Positions 36,648 to 44,050 of a stretch of DNA of 64,000 nt are shown one piece after another. The stretch is from Ignavibacteria bacterium (GTDB lineage: Bacteria > Bacteroidota > Ignavibacteria > Ignavibacteriales > SURF-24): the NCBI GenBank assembly GCA_025612375.1, contig JAAXKN010000005.1, positions 1-64,000 on the forward strand, given 5' to 3'. Within the stretch, counting starts at the first letter, position 1. Each line of letters opens with the position of its first letter. The position numbers and the translations under genes were made by a program. Below the pieces are notes generated by a model. That model worked only from the letters and a program-made list of their open reading frames with translations. It did not search any database and had not been told where the DNA came from.

Positions 36648-36734
36648 ACCGGTGAAGCCTGTGTGCTAGGCCCTGATAGGTCGTCGTAGAAGACGGATGC
36701 AGGAGTGTTTGCTGCAAGAGTACTCTGATCCGGT
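36648..36734 (-). ncRNA. Candidate multi-hairpin leader RNA of the arg operon
   Basis: ACCGG (36648-36652) and CCGGT (36730-36734) can form a closing stem around an ordered series of hairpins: GCCT/AGGC (36657-36671), CGTC/GACG (36682-36695), TGCAG/CTGCA (36698-36716) and a short AGAGTACTCT palindrome (36717-36726). On the minus strand it lies between the candidate promoter and argC, so it would be in the 5' leader. I do not recognise it as a known riboswitch, T box or tRNA. The stems are short, so this is a moderate-to-weak call. Confidence 0.35.
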
Positions 36735-36765
36735 AATATGTAAGTGTCTGATTTTCATATACATA

Positions 36766-36818
36766 AAAATATGGCCTTTATGCAGAATTGTCAAATTAAT
36801 TATGCATTATTATACATA
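36766..36818 (-). promoter_or_regulatory. arg promoter with overlapping ARG-box operators
   Basis: On the minus strand a perfect -35 TTGACA (36789-36794) is 17 bases from TATTTT (36766-36771). A box at 36801-36818 reads TATGCATTATTATACATA, matching the TGnATwwwwATnCA pattern of ArgR sites exactly. A weaker one at 36779-36796 overlaps the -35 and begins 22 bases away, close to the usual ARG-box spacing. A further palindrome, TGCAATTATTTGCA, lies within 36884-36901. ArgR, encoded in this operon, is the expected ligand. The promoter is about 170 bases upstream of argC. Confidence 0.6.
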
Positions 36819-37063
36819 ATTATACCTATTAGGCGCACATTTATGCATAAAAAGAGAATAAATTTTGTGAGCGCGATTTCAGGTATGCAATTATTTGCAA
36901 AAATATGAAAATCAGGGGAATTAATCCCGGTAAAGAGTATTAATTTTTAATTATAAGCACAATATTCATAACAGGATTGAAATTATCTCCGCCGTGGAAT
37001 TTGATATTTATACCCTTATGCGCTATCTTTTATCTGAAGCGGGCTGATGCAGCGGGCACGATT

Positions 37064-37118
37064 TTTAATCAAATTTTAAGATTCTCCTTAGAGATATTTA
37101 AGAAATCATTTCTACCTT
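37064..37118 (+). promoter_or_regulatory. Four 11-bp-phased direct repeats: likely response-regulator operator and promoter
   Basis: TTTAAT at 37064, TTTAAG at 37075, CCTTAG at 37086 and TTTAAG at 37097 begin exactly 11 bases apart. Repeats at one helical turn are typical of OmpR/PhoB/PhoP-family binding sites. A weak -10-like TACCTT (37113-37118) follows 16 bases after the start of the last repeat. The array sits just upstream of the DUF2231-response regulator-kinase operon. The same design occurs at 39719-39757 before the rubrerythrin gene. Confidence 0.6.
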
Positions 37119-37146
37119 AAATTAAAACACATTAAAGGAGGATAAA

Positions 37147-37626
37147 ATGTTTGATACGTCACACCTGCACCCGATGATAGTGCACTTCCCTATTGCACTT
37201 CTGATAGTCGGATTTTTATTTGATGCAGTCAGCCTGTTTGTAAAGAAAGAATTCTTCAGCACCGCGGGCTTCTACTTGCTGATACTTGGTACGCTTGGCG
37301 TCGTTGCGGCCTTTTTTACCGGCTCTTATGCCGGGGGCGGAATAAGCGAGGCGGGATCGCTTAAGCAGGCTCTTGAAACGCATGAAGGGGCGGCAGAACT
37401 GGCCCTCTGGCTCATGATAATAACTGCTGTTGTAAGGATTGCCCTCGTAATTGCAAAGAAATATGAAGGCGGATTTAAGTATGCCGTTGTATTTCTCTTT
37501 TTACTTGGCGTGCTGGCAATAGCAAGAACCGGCTACTACGGGGGGGACCTGGTGTTCCGCCATGCAGCAGGAGTCCAGTTTAATCTTGGCCTTGATTCCG
37601 GTGCGGGGGATTCCGAAAAAGAATAA
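37147..37626 (+). CDS. DUF2231 integral membrane protein
   Basis: 159 aa with four membrane segments. Conserved histidines sit near the membrane in HLHPMIVHFPIAL, in ALETHEGAAELALW and in RHAAGV, the pattern of the DUF2231 family, in which they may bind haem or another metal. AAAGGAGG precedes the ATG. It is 31 bases before the response regulator gene and shares its promoter, so it may be the sensed or regulated membrane component. The biochemical function is unknown; a redox role is suggested only by the histidines and by the rubrerythrin under an apparently shared operator. Confidence 0.82.
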   Translation: MFDTSHLHPMIVHFPIALLIVGFLFDAVSLFVKKEFFSTAGFYLLILGTLGVVAAFFTGSYAGGGISEAGSLKQALETHEGAAELALWLMIITAVVRIALVIAKKYEGGFKYAVVFLFLLGVLAIARTGYYGGDLVFRHAAGVQFNLGLDSGAGDSEKE

Positions 37627-37657
37627 CACTATTGAACTATTCCGGAGCGGGAAATAT

Positions 37658-38326
37658 ATGAGGGTTCTGGTTGTTGAGGATGAAAAAGGAATTGCCGAAT
37701 TCTTAAAGGATGGACTTGAAGAAGAAGCCTTCGCGGTGGACCTGGCTCCCGAAGGGCGCTCGGGCCTGCAGATGGCTGAAGTAAACGATTACGATTTAAT
37801 ACTCCTGGACTGGATGCTCCCGGGGATCAGCGGAATTGAACTCTGCCGGCAGCTCCGCAAAGAGAAAAATGATACTCCCATAATTTTTCTTACTGCAAAA
37901 GATACCGCACAGGACGCGGTCTTCGGGCTCGAAAGCGGTGCTAATGATTATATAAGGAAACCCTTTGCCTTCGAGGAGCTGCTGGCCAGAATAAGAGTGC
38001 AGTTAAGATCAGGCTCTGAGGAGCATTCAATCCTGAGGCTCGGAGGAGTGGAACTTAACCTTGATACGCACCAGGTTTTCCAGGGCTCCAGGGAAGTAAT
38101 TTTAACGCAGAAGGAATTTGCACTTCTTGAATTCCTGCTCAGAAACAAAGGGAAGGTGTGCACCAGGACCCGGATAATTGAGCACGTATGGGATATTCAC
38201 TTTGAAGCCGATACTTCAGTTATAGACGTGTATATTAACTTCCTGAGAAAAAAGCTGGATAATGGAAGCGGCAAAAGTTTTATTCACACCGTAAGGGGCT
38301 CGGGCTATATTGCACGTGAAGAATAA
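37658..38326 (+). CDS. OmpR-family response regulator
   Basis: 222 aa. Receiver domain 1-115 with VVEDE, acceptor Asp51 in LLDWMLPG, Thr in FLTAKD and Lys in IRKPF; then a C-terminal winged helix (about 128-220) with LTQKEFALLEFLLRN and VDVYINFLRKKL. I chose ATG 37658 because the earlier in-frame ATG at 37562 lies inside the DUF2231 gene and adds a non-domain tail. It overlaps the kinase gene by 11 bases. Predicted targets are the 11-bp repeats upstream of its own operon and of the rubrerythrin gene. It resembles CusR/CopR-type regulators in layout. Confidence 0.95.
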   Translation: MRVLVVEDEKGIAEFLKDGLEEEAFAVDLAPEGRSGLQMAEVNDYDLILLDWMLPGISGIELCRQLRKEKNDTPIIFLTAKDTAQDAVFGLESGANDYIRKPFAFEELLARIRVQLRSGSEEHSILRLGGVELNLDTHQVFQGSREVILTQKEFALLEFLLRNKGKVCTRTRIIEHVWDIHFEADTSVIDVYINFLRKKLDNGSGKSFIHTVRGSGYIAREE

Positions 38327-39704
38327 TTTAAGCATAAAAAACAGGATAGCCCTCTTCTTCATGATCGCTACGGCTGTCCTGATTACACTGCTTTTTGCAA
38401 CCATTTACGTTGTGGTGTATAATACTGTCTTTAACCACCTGGATTCAGATCTCGAGGCAGAATCAATTGAAGTCCACAGGAATCTTGTAATCTTAAACGA
38501 CCGCTTTGTAATTACGAATTCAGAAGAGTGGATGGAAAAAGAGCACCGCCAGATAGAGGTAAACCCCACCTTTGTTGAGATCGTTGACAGGAATGGGAAC
38601 CTCACAAAGAAAACCGGCAACCTGCTCTACGGAAGCCTTAAATTCGATCCCTCAATTAAAACAAAAAAGTTTTTTGACGCCAGGCTTTCAGGAGCCCCCA
38701 TAAGGCAGCTTCAGATGCCGATTGAGAACCCTTCGGGCCTGACGCTTGGATACCTTATTATTGCAATCCCACTTGAAGAGTCGGCTCTTGTACTAAGAAA
38801 CCTTCGCAACGTTTTAGCCGTGGCAATTCCGCTTGTACTTATACTTTTATATTTCATAACAAAGTTTATTGCAGGCAAGAGCATGGCTCCAATAGACACA
38901 GTAATTTCAACGGCAGAGAAGATTACAAAGGAAAACATTGATAAGAGAATTGAACTCCCGGTGCACAAGGATGAGCTTTACACACTGACATATACAATAA
39001 ATGATCTTCTGGACCGCCTGCAGGATGCGGTCCTGCGGGAAAAGCAGTTTACCTCAGACGCCTCACATGAGCTAAGGACGCCTCTGGCAGTATTAAAAGG
39101 AACGCTGGAGGTTTTGGTGAGGAAACCCCGCAGCACTGAGCAGTACGAGACAAAAATTAAATACTGCATTGATGAGGTTAACCGCATGTCGAACCTTGTA
39201 GACCAGCTCCTTATGCTGGCGCGATATGAAAGCGGCAAAACAGAGCCTAAGATGCAGAAGATAGATATTGCAGGAATTATTGAGCACACAATTTTAAGAA
39301 TGCAGCACGGTATAAACGCCAAAAGGATCTCACTCAGTTTTGACAGCGAAGCCCCTGTTTATGCCAGCGCTGACGAGGCGATGCTGGAGATAATACTGGA
39401 CAACATAATTTCAAACTCGGTAAAATATTCGGGAATGGATACGTCAATAAACATAACGCTGAAGACCGATAACGGAAAGGCCGTCTGCACAATTCAGGAT
39501 TGCGGTATCGGCATGGAAGAAGAGGAAATTGAAAAGATCTTCGACCGGTTCTACCGTATAGATGAATCGCGCAGCTCCAGGATCAGCGGAAGCGGGCTTG
39601 GCCTTGCAATAGTTAAAAAACTGGCCGACCTGCAGAAGCTCCGCCTCAGAGTAGAAAGTAAACCCGGCAATGGCACCACTTTTTCCATCTATTTTAATGA
39701 TTAG
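38316..39704 (+). CDS. Sensor histidine kinase of the DUF2231/rubrerythrin locus
   Basis: About 462 aa. Two membrane segments flank an extracytoplasmic domain of some 130 residues with no recognised ligand motif, followed by HAMP, HisKA (SDASHELRTPLAVLKG, His251) and a complete HATPase domain (NIISNSVKYS, DCGIGM, GSGLGLAIVKK). I prefer GTG 38316 (MKNNLSIKN) over TTG 38310; both are in frame and overlap the regulator gene by a few bases. It should phosphorylate the adjacent regulator in response to an envelope signal. Confidence 0.93.
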   Translation: MKNNLSIKNRIALFFMIATAVLITLLFATIYVVVYNTVFNHLDSDLEAESIEVHRNLVILNDRFVITNSEEWMEKEHRQIEVNPTFVEIVDRNGNLTKKTGNLLYGSLKFDPSIKTKKFFDARLSGAPIRQLQMPIENPSGLTLGYLIIAIPLEESALVLRNLRNVLAVAIPLVLILLYFITKFIAGKSMAPIDTVISTAEKITKENIDKRIELPVHKDELYTLTYTINDLLDRLQDAVLREKQFTSDASHELRTPLAVLKGTLEVLVRKPRSTEQYETKIKYCIDEVNRMSNLVDQLLMLARYESGKTEPKMQKIDIAGIIEHTILRMQHGINAKRISLSFDSEAPVYASADEAMLEIILDNIISNSVKYSGMDTSINITLKTDNGKAVCTIQDCGIGMEEEEIEKIFDRFYRIDESRSSRISGSGLGLAIVKKLADLQKLRLRVESKPGNGTTFSIYFND

Positions 39705-39718
39705 ACACGCCTGAAGAT

Positions 39719-39772
39719 TTTAAGCAATTTTTAAGAATCCATTAACCTCCTTTTTAGGAAAACTGGTATAAT
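39719..39772 (+). promoter_or_regulatory. Four 11-bp-phased direct repeats and -10 box of the rubrerythrin promoter
   Basis: TTTAAG at 39719, TTTAAG at 39730, ATTAAC at 39741 and TTTTAG at 39752 begin exactly 11 bases apart. A perfect TATAAT follows at 39767-39772, so the last repeat covers the -35 region, as in promoters activated by OmpR-family regulators. The third repeat is the weakest, as at 37064-37118. The array lies directly after the kinase gene, so the regulator encoded here is the obvious candidate. Confidence 0.65.
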
Positions 39773-39808
39773 TATTAAGTAATCACTAATAACAAAAGGA
39801 GAAAAACT

Positions 39809-40429
39809 ATGTTCAGAAGATCTTTCATTATCTTAATTGCCATGATGTTCGCCGCTTCCATTACTTACGCCGCAAAGCCAAATAATGCCCTGGCATTAAA
39901 AATTGAAAACCTGAAGGCTGCTTTTGAAGGGGAATCCACAGCTAGCGCCAAGTACGCAGCCTATGCAAAGAAAGCCAGAGAAGAAGGTCATCCTCAGATC
40001 GCGCTGTTATTTGAAGCCGCCTCTTTCTCGGAGGCAACCCATGCAAACAATCATAAATCGGCTCTTTCAGAATTAGGGCAGTCGGTAGGAAAAATAACCC
40101 CGAAGTTTGAAGTTAAATCCACAAAGGAAAACCTGCAGGATGCAATCAACGGCGAGACATACGAAGTAACAACAATGTATCCTGATTTTATAAAAGCCGC
40201 CAATGAGAATATTGAAAAGATATCGCTTAACTATGCGTACCTTACAGAAAAGAAGCACAAGGAGATGTATAAAAACGCTCTTGAACAGCTTGAGGCAGGC
40301 AAGGAAAGCTCGCTTTCAGGCACTTATGCCGTATGCACAACCTGCGGCAACACTTACGACGGCCCCGCCCCGAACAGGTGCGGAATTTCAATGACGCCTA
40401 AGGACAGATTCAAAATATTTAAGTTATAA
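39809..40429 (+). CDS. Exported rubrerythrin with incomplete rubredoxin site
   Basis: 206 aa. A signal peptide (MFRRSFIILIAMMFAASITYA) is followed by a ferritin-like di-iron domain with two ExxH motifs, EATH and EKKH, and the partner Glu residues in FEGEST and NGETYE. Rubrerythrins reduce hydrogen peroxide. The C-terminal rubredoxin-like domain has the first pair CTTC, but the second pair, normally CxxC, reads CGIS, so one of four iron ligands is Ser. Most rubrerythrins are cytoplasmic, so export is notable. AAAGGAG precedes the ATG and the promoter carries the 11-bp repeats. Confidence 0.92.
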   Translation: MFRRSFIILIAMMFAASITYAAKPNNALALKIENLKAAFEGESTASAKYAAYAKKAREEGHPQIALLFEAASFSEATHANNHKSALSELGQSVGKITPKFEVKSTKENLQDAINGETYEVTTMYPDFIKAANENIEKISLNYAYLTEKKHKEMYKNALEQLEAGKESSLSGTYAVCTTCGNTYDGPAPNRCGISMTPKDRFKIFKL

Positions 40430-40448
40430 CCCATCCTTTAAAAAACAA

Positions 40449-40487
40449 AAAGGCATGGCTGATTGTAATTCATTCAGCCATGCCTTT
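40449..40487. terminator. Strong bidirectional terminator
   Basis: AAAGGCATGGCTGA and TCAGCCATGCCTTT form a perfect 14-bp stem with an 11-base loop, between the plus-strand rubrerythrin gene and the minus-strand brnA gene. The A and T ends suit both directions. Confidence 0.9.
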
Positions 40488-40507
40488 GTATATTAAATTC
40501 CCTAATC

Positions 40508-40849
40508 TTATTCTGCTATTCTGCCTCTGGATGATTTACGGGTTTTATTAAATCTATGCTTCACAGACTCATCCAGCATTACTTTTATTAAGGACTGATA
40601 TGGAACGTCCAGCTGATGGGCCATGGATCTTAAATCATCCAAAAGAGAAACAGGCAGTCTTATAGAAATAGTTTGTGTTGAAGGTTTCAGGTTGGGAAAT
40701 ACAGCTTCCTCTGCCTGATCCCAATCGATATAATCGGTGCTGTCATTTTCCGCCCAGAATTCTCTTTCCTCATCTTCATTCCTGAAGGCTGGAATTTCCT
40801 TAAGTTTGCGTTCTTTTCTTTTCATGCTCTTCATAACGTTGTCTTTCAT
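40508..40849 (-). CDS. brnA: BrnA/CopG-family antitoxin
   Basis: Up to 113 aa. The N-terminal half is charged (KLKEIPAFRNEDEEREFW), and the C-terminal half is a ribbon-helix-helix domain (TISIRLPVSLLDDLRSMA) ending in DVPYQSLIKVML, the typical CopG antitoxin pattern. It neutralises BrnT and usually represses its own promoter. It overlaps the toxin gene. Alternative starts at 40834 and 40825 (MKRKERK) are possible and none has a clear Shine-Dalgarno; I kept the longest. Confidence 0.88.
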   Translation of the reverse strand: MKDNVMKSMKRKERKLKEIPAFRNEDEEREFWAENDSTDYIDWDQAEEAVFPNLKPSTQTISIRLPVSLLDDLRSMAHQLDVPYQSLIKVMLDESVKHRFNKTRKSSRGRIAE

Positions 40850-41117
40850 TGGGAGTCATATCTCTGACAGATATGATTCTCACCATGTTTTCTCTTTCAG
40901 TAAATGAAATAAATAATTTCCTTTCCCTATTAGTTTTACCAAGCGCCAGGTATCGTCTCTCGGTTGTAGTAGAATGTTTTTTGTCAGTACTAAGCAAAAT
41001 TGGACGATTAAAAAACACTTCCTCCGCCTCTGTTCTAGTAACATTATGTTTGTAGTAGTTTTTATCCCAGTTCCCGATATCCCAGTCAAATTCGGTCGAT
41101 TTCGTAATCTTTAACAT
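40800..41117 (-). CDS. brnT: BrnT-family toxin (ribonuclease, DUF497)
   Basis: 105 aa from ATG 41117. The family motif appears as TEFDWDIGNWDKNYYKHNVTR, close to FDWD-x(n)-N-x-KHgV of BrnT, and the C-terminal part has ERRYLALGKT and IISVRDMTPNERQRYEEH. BrnT is a RelE-like ribonuclease. I rejected the 41174 start because it adds a hydrophobic stretch absent from the family. It is first in the operon and overlaps brnA by up to 50 bases, the usual order. Confidence 0.9.
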   Translation of the reverse strand: MLKITKSTEFDWDIGNWDKNYYKHNVTRTEAEEVFFNRPILLSTDKKHSTTTERRYLALGKTNRERKLFISFTERENMVRIISVRDMTPNERQRYEEHEKKRTQT

Positions 41118-41135
41118 GTCGCAAATGCTCAGGAT

Positions 41136-41154
41136 GTATATAATGAATATATAC
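41136..41154 (-). promoter_or_regulatory. Inverted repeat upstream of brnT, candidate BrnA operator
   Basis: GTATATA-ATGAA-TATATAC is a perfect 7-bp inverted repeat 19 bases upstream of the brnT start, where the autoregulating antitoxin normally binds. The A/T-rich composition means part of it could also be the -10 region. Confidence 0.45.
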
Positions 41155-41224
41155 GCTTTTAATAATAAATACAAGAATTAATTAAAGCAAAATATCCGGA
41201 ATAAAAACGTATTAATGGCTTTTC

Positions 41225-43309
41225 CTAGTTAAAATCTACCCTGAATACCGAGCCCACACCCTTTTTGCTGTCCACTTCAATTGAAAGGTTATTCATTTCG
41301 CAGTACTTTTTGACCAGTGCCAGGCCGAGGCCGTTGCCCTCGTATTTTCTAGTGTAGCCCTGCTCCTCCTGTGAAAAAGGCTTGAAAAGATTCGGCAGGT
41401 ACTCTTCCGAAATCCCAATTCCTGTATCGCGGATGCTGACTACCAGGTCATCCTTTTCATTCTTTTCAACGATAACGCTTATTTTACCCTGCTCGGTATA
41501 CTTAACGGCGTTGTTGACCAGGTTGTTGAAGACCTGTCCTACCGTGTACTCATCAGCAAAAACCCTTACATCGGCTTTGCCGGTTTTATTCTCAAGCGTA
41601 AGCTCAATTCCTTTCTCCTTTGCCTGATGGCAGAATTCCATGTGCAGCTTTTCAAGTATATCTTTCATAAGATCAAACTTCTTCGGCAGCAGCTCATAGG
41701 TCCCCGTCTGAATTTCAGACATGTTAAGAATGAGATCGACCGTTCTGATAATCCTTTTCCCCGCATTTCTAATGATGGAGAAGCTGGTTTCAAGGTCCTC
41801 GGGCATTTTACCGTCCAGCTCCTCTTCCAGGAGGCTTGAGAAGCTTAGTATGGAATTTATTGGGCTGCGGATCTCGTGCGACATCTGGGCAAGGAATTCC
41901 GATTTCAGCTTATCTGACTTTTCAGCTTTTTCCTTGGCAAGAAGGAGTTCCTCTTCGGCCTGCTTGCGGCCTGTAATGTCGCGTGCGACCGTTGTAAAAG
42001 AGATTGGCCTTCCGCTTGAATCGTAGACAAGCCCAAGGCTGAATTCAACGGGAAACTCCTGCCCGTCCGTGCGCTGAAATCTCGATTCAACATTTCTGAG
42101 GCTTCCTTCTCTTAAAAGCTGCTTCATCTTTCTTTCTACTTCAGGCCTGTCACCGGGGACCACCATGTCGAGTGAATTCTTTCCAATAAGCTCATATGCC
42201 GCATTATAACCCAGCATACGTGCTGCCTGCTGGTTACAGGCCAGTATTTTTGAATCCATATCCAGGAGCGTAATGGCATCAGGAGAAAGTTCAACAAGTG
42301 TTCTGAACTTTTTCTCGGAGTCCTTCAGTGCCTTCTCGGCAATTCTGCGCCTTTTTTCTTCCTTTATGATTGCCTTTGCTTTAATGGCATAATTCACATA
42401 AACCAGAATGCCGCTAAAGAGAAGAATTACAACGATGAGCCATTTTATAATGAAGCCGCTCATAGTTGCGAGCACTTCCTTTTCGGGTGTTGAAACTATT
42501 ATCGACCAGAACTGGTCGGCTATATGAACCGGCAGGTAATAAGAGCGCATAAGCACCTCCTTGTTACCGCCTTTGCCGGGGCTGTAGTAATAATCATCCG
42601 CCCCCTCTTTTCCGCTTAAGATCTTTCCTATCATCGAAAGCGCGGAAGGGGATTCCTTGAAAACTTCAGAAACCGGCTTGAAGTTATTTTCCGCAGCAGA
42701 ACCGTAGAGAATCGTTCCCTCGTGGCTTACGATCCAAGCCGTACCGCTCTGGCGAACTTTTATATCCTTCAGATAATTTCTGCTTAAATTATCAAAGGGC
42801 ACCAGGGCAGCAATTCCGCCTTTGAATTTTCCGTTTTCGAATATGGGTTCATAATATGCCACGCACTTATAGCCCTGAACGGCATCAAAAACGTCGCTCA
42901 GTACATTTTTACGCTTGTCCAGAAATCTTCTTACATGTTCCTGGTATGATATATTGCGCCCGATAAGATTTTTATTGTATGGGACTGTAAAAAGTACTTT
43001 GCCGGATGAATCGATGCGGGTTACGGCTTTTATTTCATGGGAGTGGCTCAGATAAAAATGCGTAAGCAGCTCTTTGCCGCTTTGGTTCATGTTGACGATT
43101 TCATCCTGAGCGGAGAAATAATCGAGCATATCTTTATAATGGCTAAAGAAAGTCCGGATTCCTGTAGCAGCCTGCCTGGCATGGATAGTCTGCTCATAAT
43201 CAAACTGATCTATTGTTGCCCGCTTTACGTCGCTGTATGTAGAATAAAAAAGAATTCCGCATACAACAATGAGCAGAAATAAAAGCAGAAATTGTTTCTT
43301 GTAACCCAT
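41225..43309 (-). CDS. Cache-PAS sensor histidine kinase
   Basis: 694 aa. A first membrane segment (about 7-25) and a second (about 288-310) enclose an extracytoplasmic double-Cache-like ligand domain of some 260 residues (DSSGKVLFTVPYNKNLIGRN, YYEPIFENGKFKGGIAAL). A PAS domain (about 335-455, PDAITLLDMDSKILACNQ), HisKA (QMSHEIRSPINSIL, His478) and a complete HATPase (NNLVNNAVKYTE, DTGIGI, GNGLGLALVKKY) follow. It probably senses a small molecule such as an organic acid or amino acid. There is no adjacent response regulator, so it is an orphan in this window. Confidence 0.92.
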   Translation of the reverse strand: MGYKKQFLLLFLLIVVCGILFYSTYSDVKRATIDQFDYEQTIHARQAATGIRTFFSHYKDMLDYFSAQDEIVNMNQSGKELLTHFYLSHSHEIKAVTRIDSSGKVLFTVPYNKNLIGRNISYQEHVRRFLDKRKNVLSDVFDAVQGYKCVAYYEPIFENGKFKGGIAALVPFDNLSRNYLKDIKVRQSGTAWIVSHEGTILYGSAAENNFKPVSEVFKESPSALSMIGKILSGKEGADDYYYSPGKGGNKEVLMRSYYLPVHIADQFWSIIVSTPEKEVLATMSGFIIKWLIVVILLFSGILVYVNYAIKAKAIIKEEKRRRIAEKALKDSEKKFRTLVELSPDAITLLDMDSKILACNQQAARMLGYNAAYELIGKNSLDMVVPGDRPEVERKMKQLLREGSLRNVESRFQRTDGQEFPVEFSLGLVYDSSGRPISFTTVARDITGRKQAEEELLLAKEKAEKSDKLKSEFLAQMSHEIRSPINSILSFSSLLEEELDGKMPEDLETSFSIIRNAGKRIIRTVDLILNMSEIQTGTYELLPKKFDLMKDILEKLHMEFCHQAKEKGIELTLENKTGKADVRVFADEYTVGQVFNNLVNNAVKYTEQGKISVIVEKNEKDDLVVSIRDTGIGISEEYLPNLFKPFSQEEQGYTRKYEGNGLGLALVKKYCEMNNLSIEVDSKKGVGSVFRVDFN

Positions 43310-43538
43310 ATTGTCCGGTTTATTTTTTTACTTTTGTCAAATTTAACAAAAATACGATAAAAAATAAGGAATTATTTCGATAATCCAAACCCGAATATTT
43401 TCCCGATAGTTCCTCTTTTTCCGGGACCCGGGACTTCGGACATCGGACCCGTCTTTACGCCTTTCGTTTTATCAAATTCTTTTTTTCTTTACTGTAACAG
43501 GTGCGTATGACAGCTTTTGTAACAGCAATAAATTAGGT

Positions 43539-44018
43539 ATGAAAAATCTCAACAGTAGTTTTATAAGGTTCCTCGTAATCTGGTACGCAGTATTTCAGAT
43601 GGCACATTTAACATTCCTGCTAAGGGCGGCACAATTGCTTATCCAGTATAAGATTTTTGTCTTCCCCGCCTCCCCTCCTGCAGACGGGTGGCACTGGCAG
43701 GCGGGCAACTTCCTTATTGCAATGGGAATAATGGACGCACTTAATATTGTTCTCACACTGGTCTTCGTCTGGGGGTATTTTGCAAATTCCAGGTGGCGCC
43801 TTATTGTGGGGCTTCTGAACCTGAGCGTTATGATGTATTCGGCTATAGTTTATGCAATCGGGACAATTACAGACGGGGCATGGGGGCCGAATATACTTGA
43901 GTACATGGCAATGGCCCTCACATTCATCCCTGTAATAGTTCTATTCTTTGAGTTTCTTATCATGGGCTTAAAGGGCAGGTTTTACGAGTCGTATGGAGAT
44001 GGGCTGGATTTCGACTAG
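43539..44018 (+). CDS. Hypothetical four-helix membrane protein
   Basis: 159 aa with about four membrane segments (VIWYAVFQMAHLTFLLRA, FLIAMGIMDALNIVLTLVFV, LSVMMYSAIVYAIG, LTFIPVIVLFFEFLIMGL). No family is recognised. Its start has little ribosome-site support. It is convergent with the polysaccharide synthase fusion gene. The upstream gap 43310-43538 is A/T-rich with a short CCGGGACCCGGGAC palindrome and no gene. Confidence 0.65.
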   Translation: MKNLNSSFIRFLVIWYAVFQMAHLTFLLRAAQLLIQYKIFVFPASPPADGWHWQAGNFLIAMGIMDALNIVLTLVFVWGYFANSRWRLIVGLLNLSVMMYSAIVYAIGTITDGAWGPNILEYMAMALTFIPVIVLFFEFLIMGLKGRFYESYGDGLDFD

Positions 44019-44050
44019 CCTCACCAGCCCCATCACGTCCTGAACTTCTT

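Noticed and set aside
36648-36734. tRNA-like cloverleaf shape in the arg leader
   Set aside because: There is no TTCNA-type T loop, no seven-base acceptor stem and no anticodon arm of correct size on either strand, so I kept it only as a candidate leader RNA.
43425-43460. CCGGGACCCGGGAC palindrome as a REP-like element
   Set aside because: It lacks the paired hairpins and the TAGTCA tail of the other elements and is short enough to be chance.
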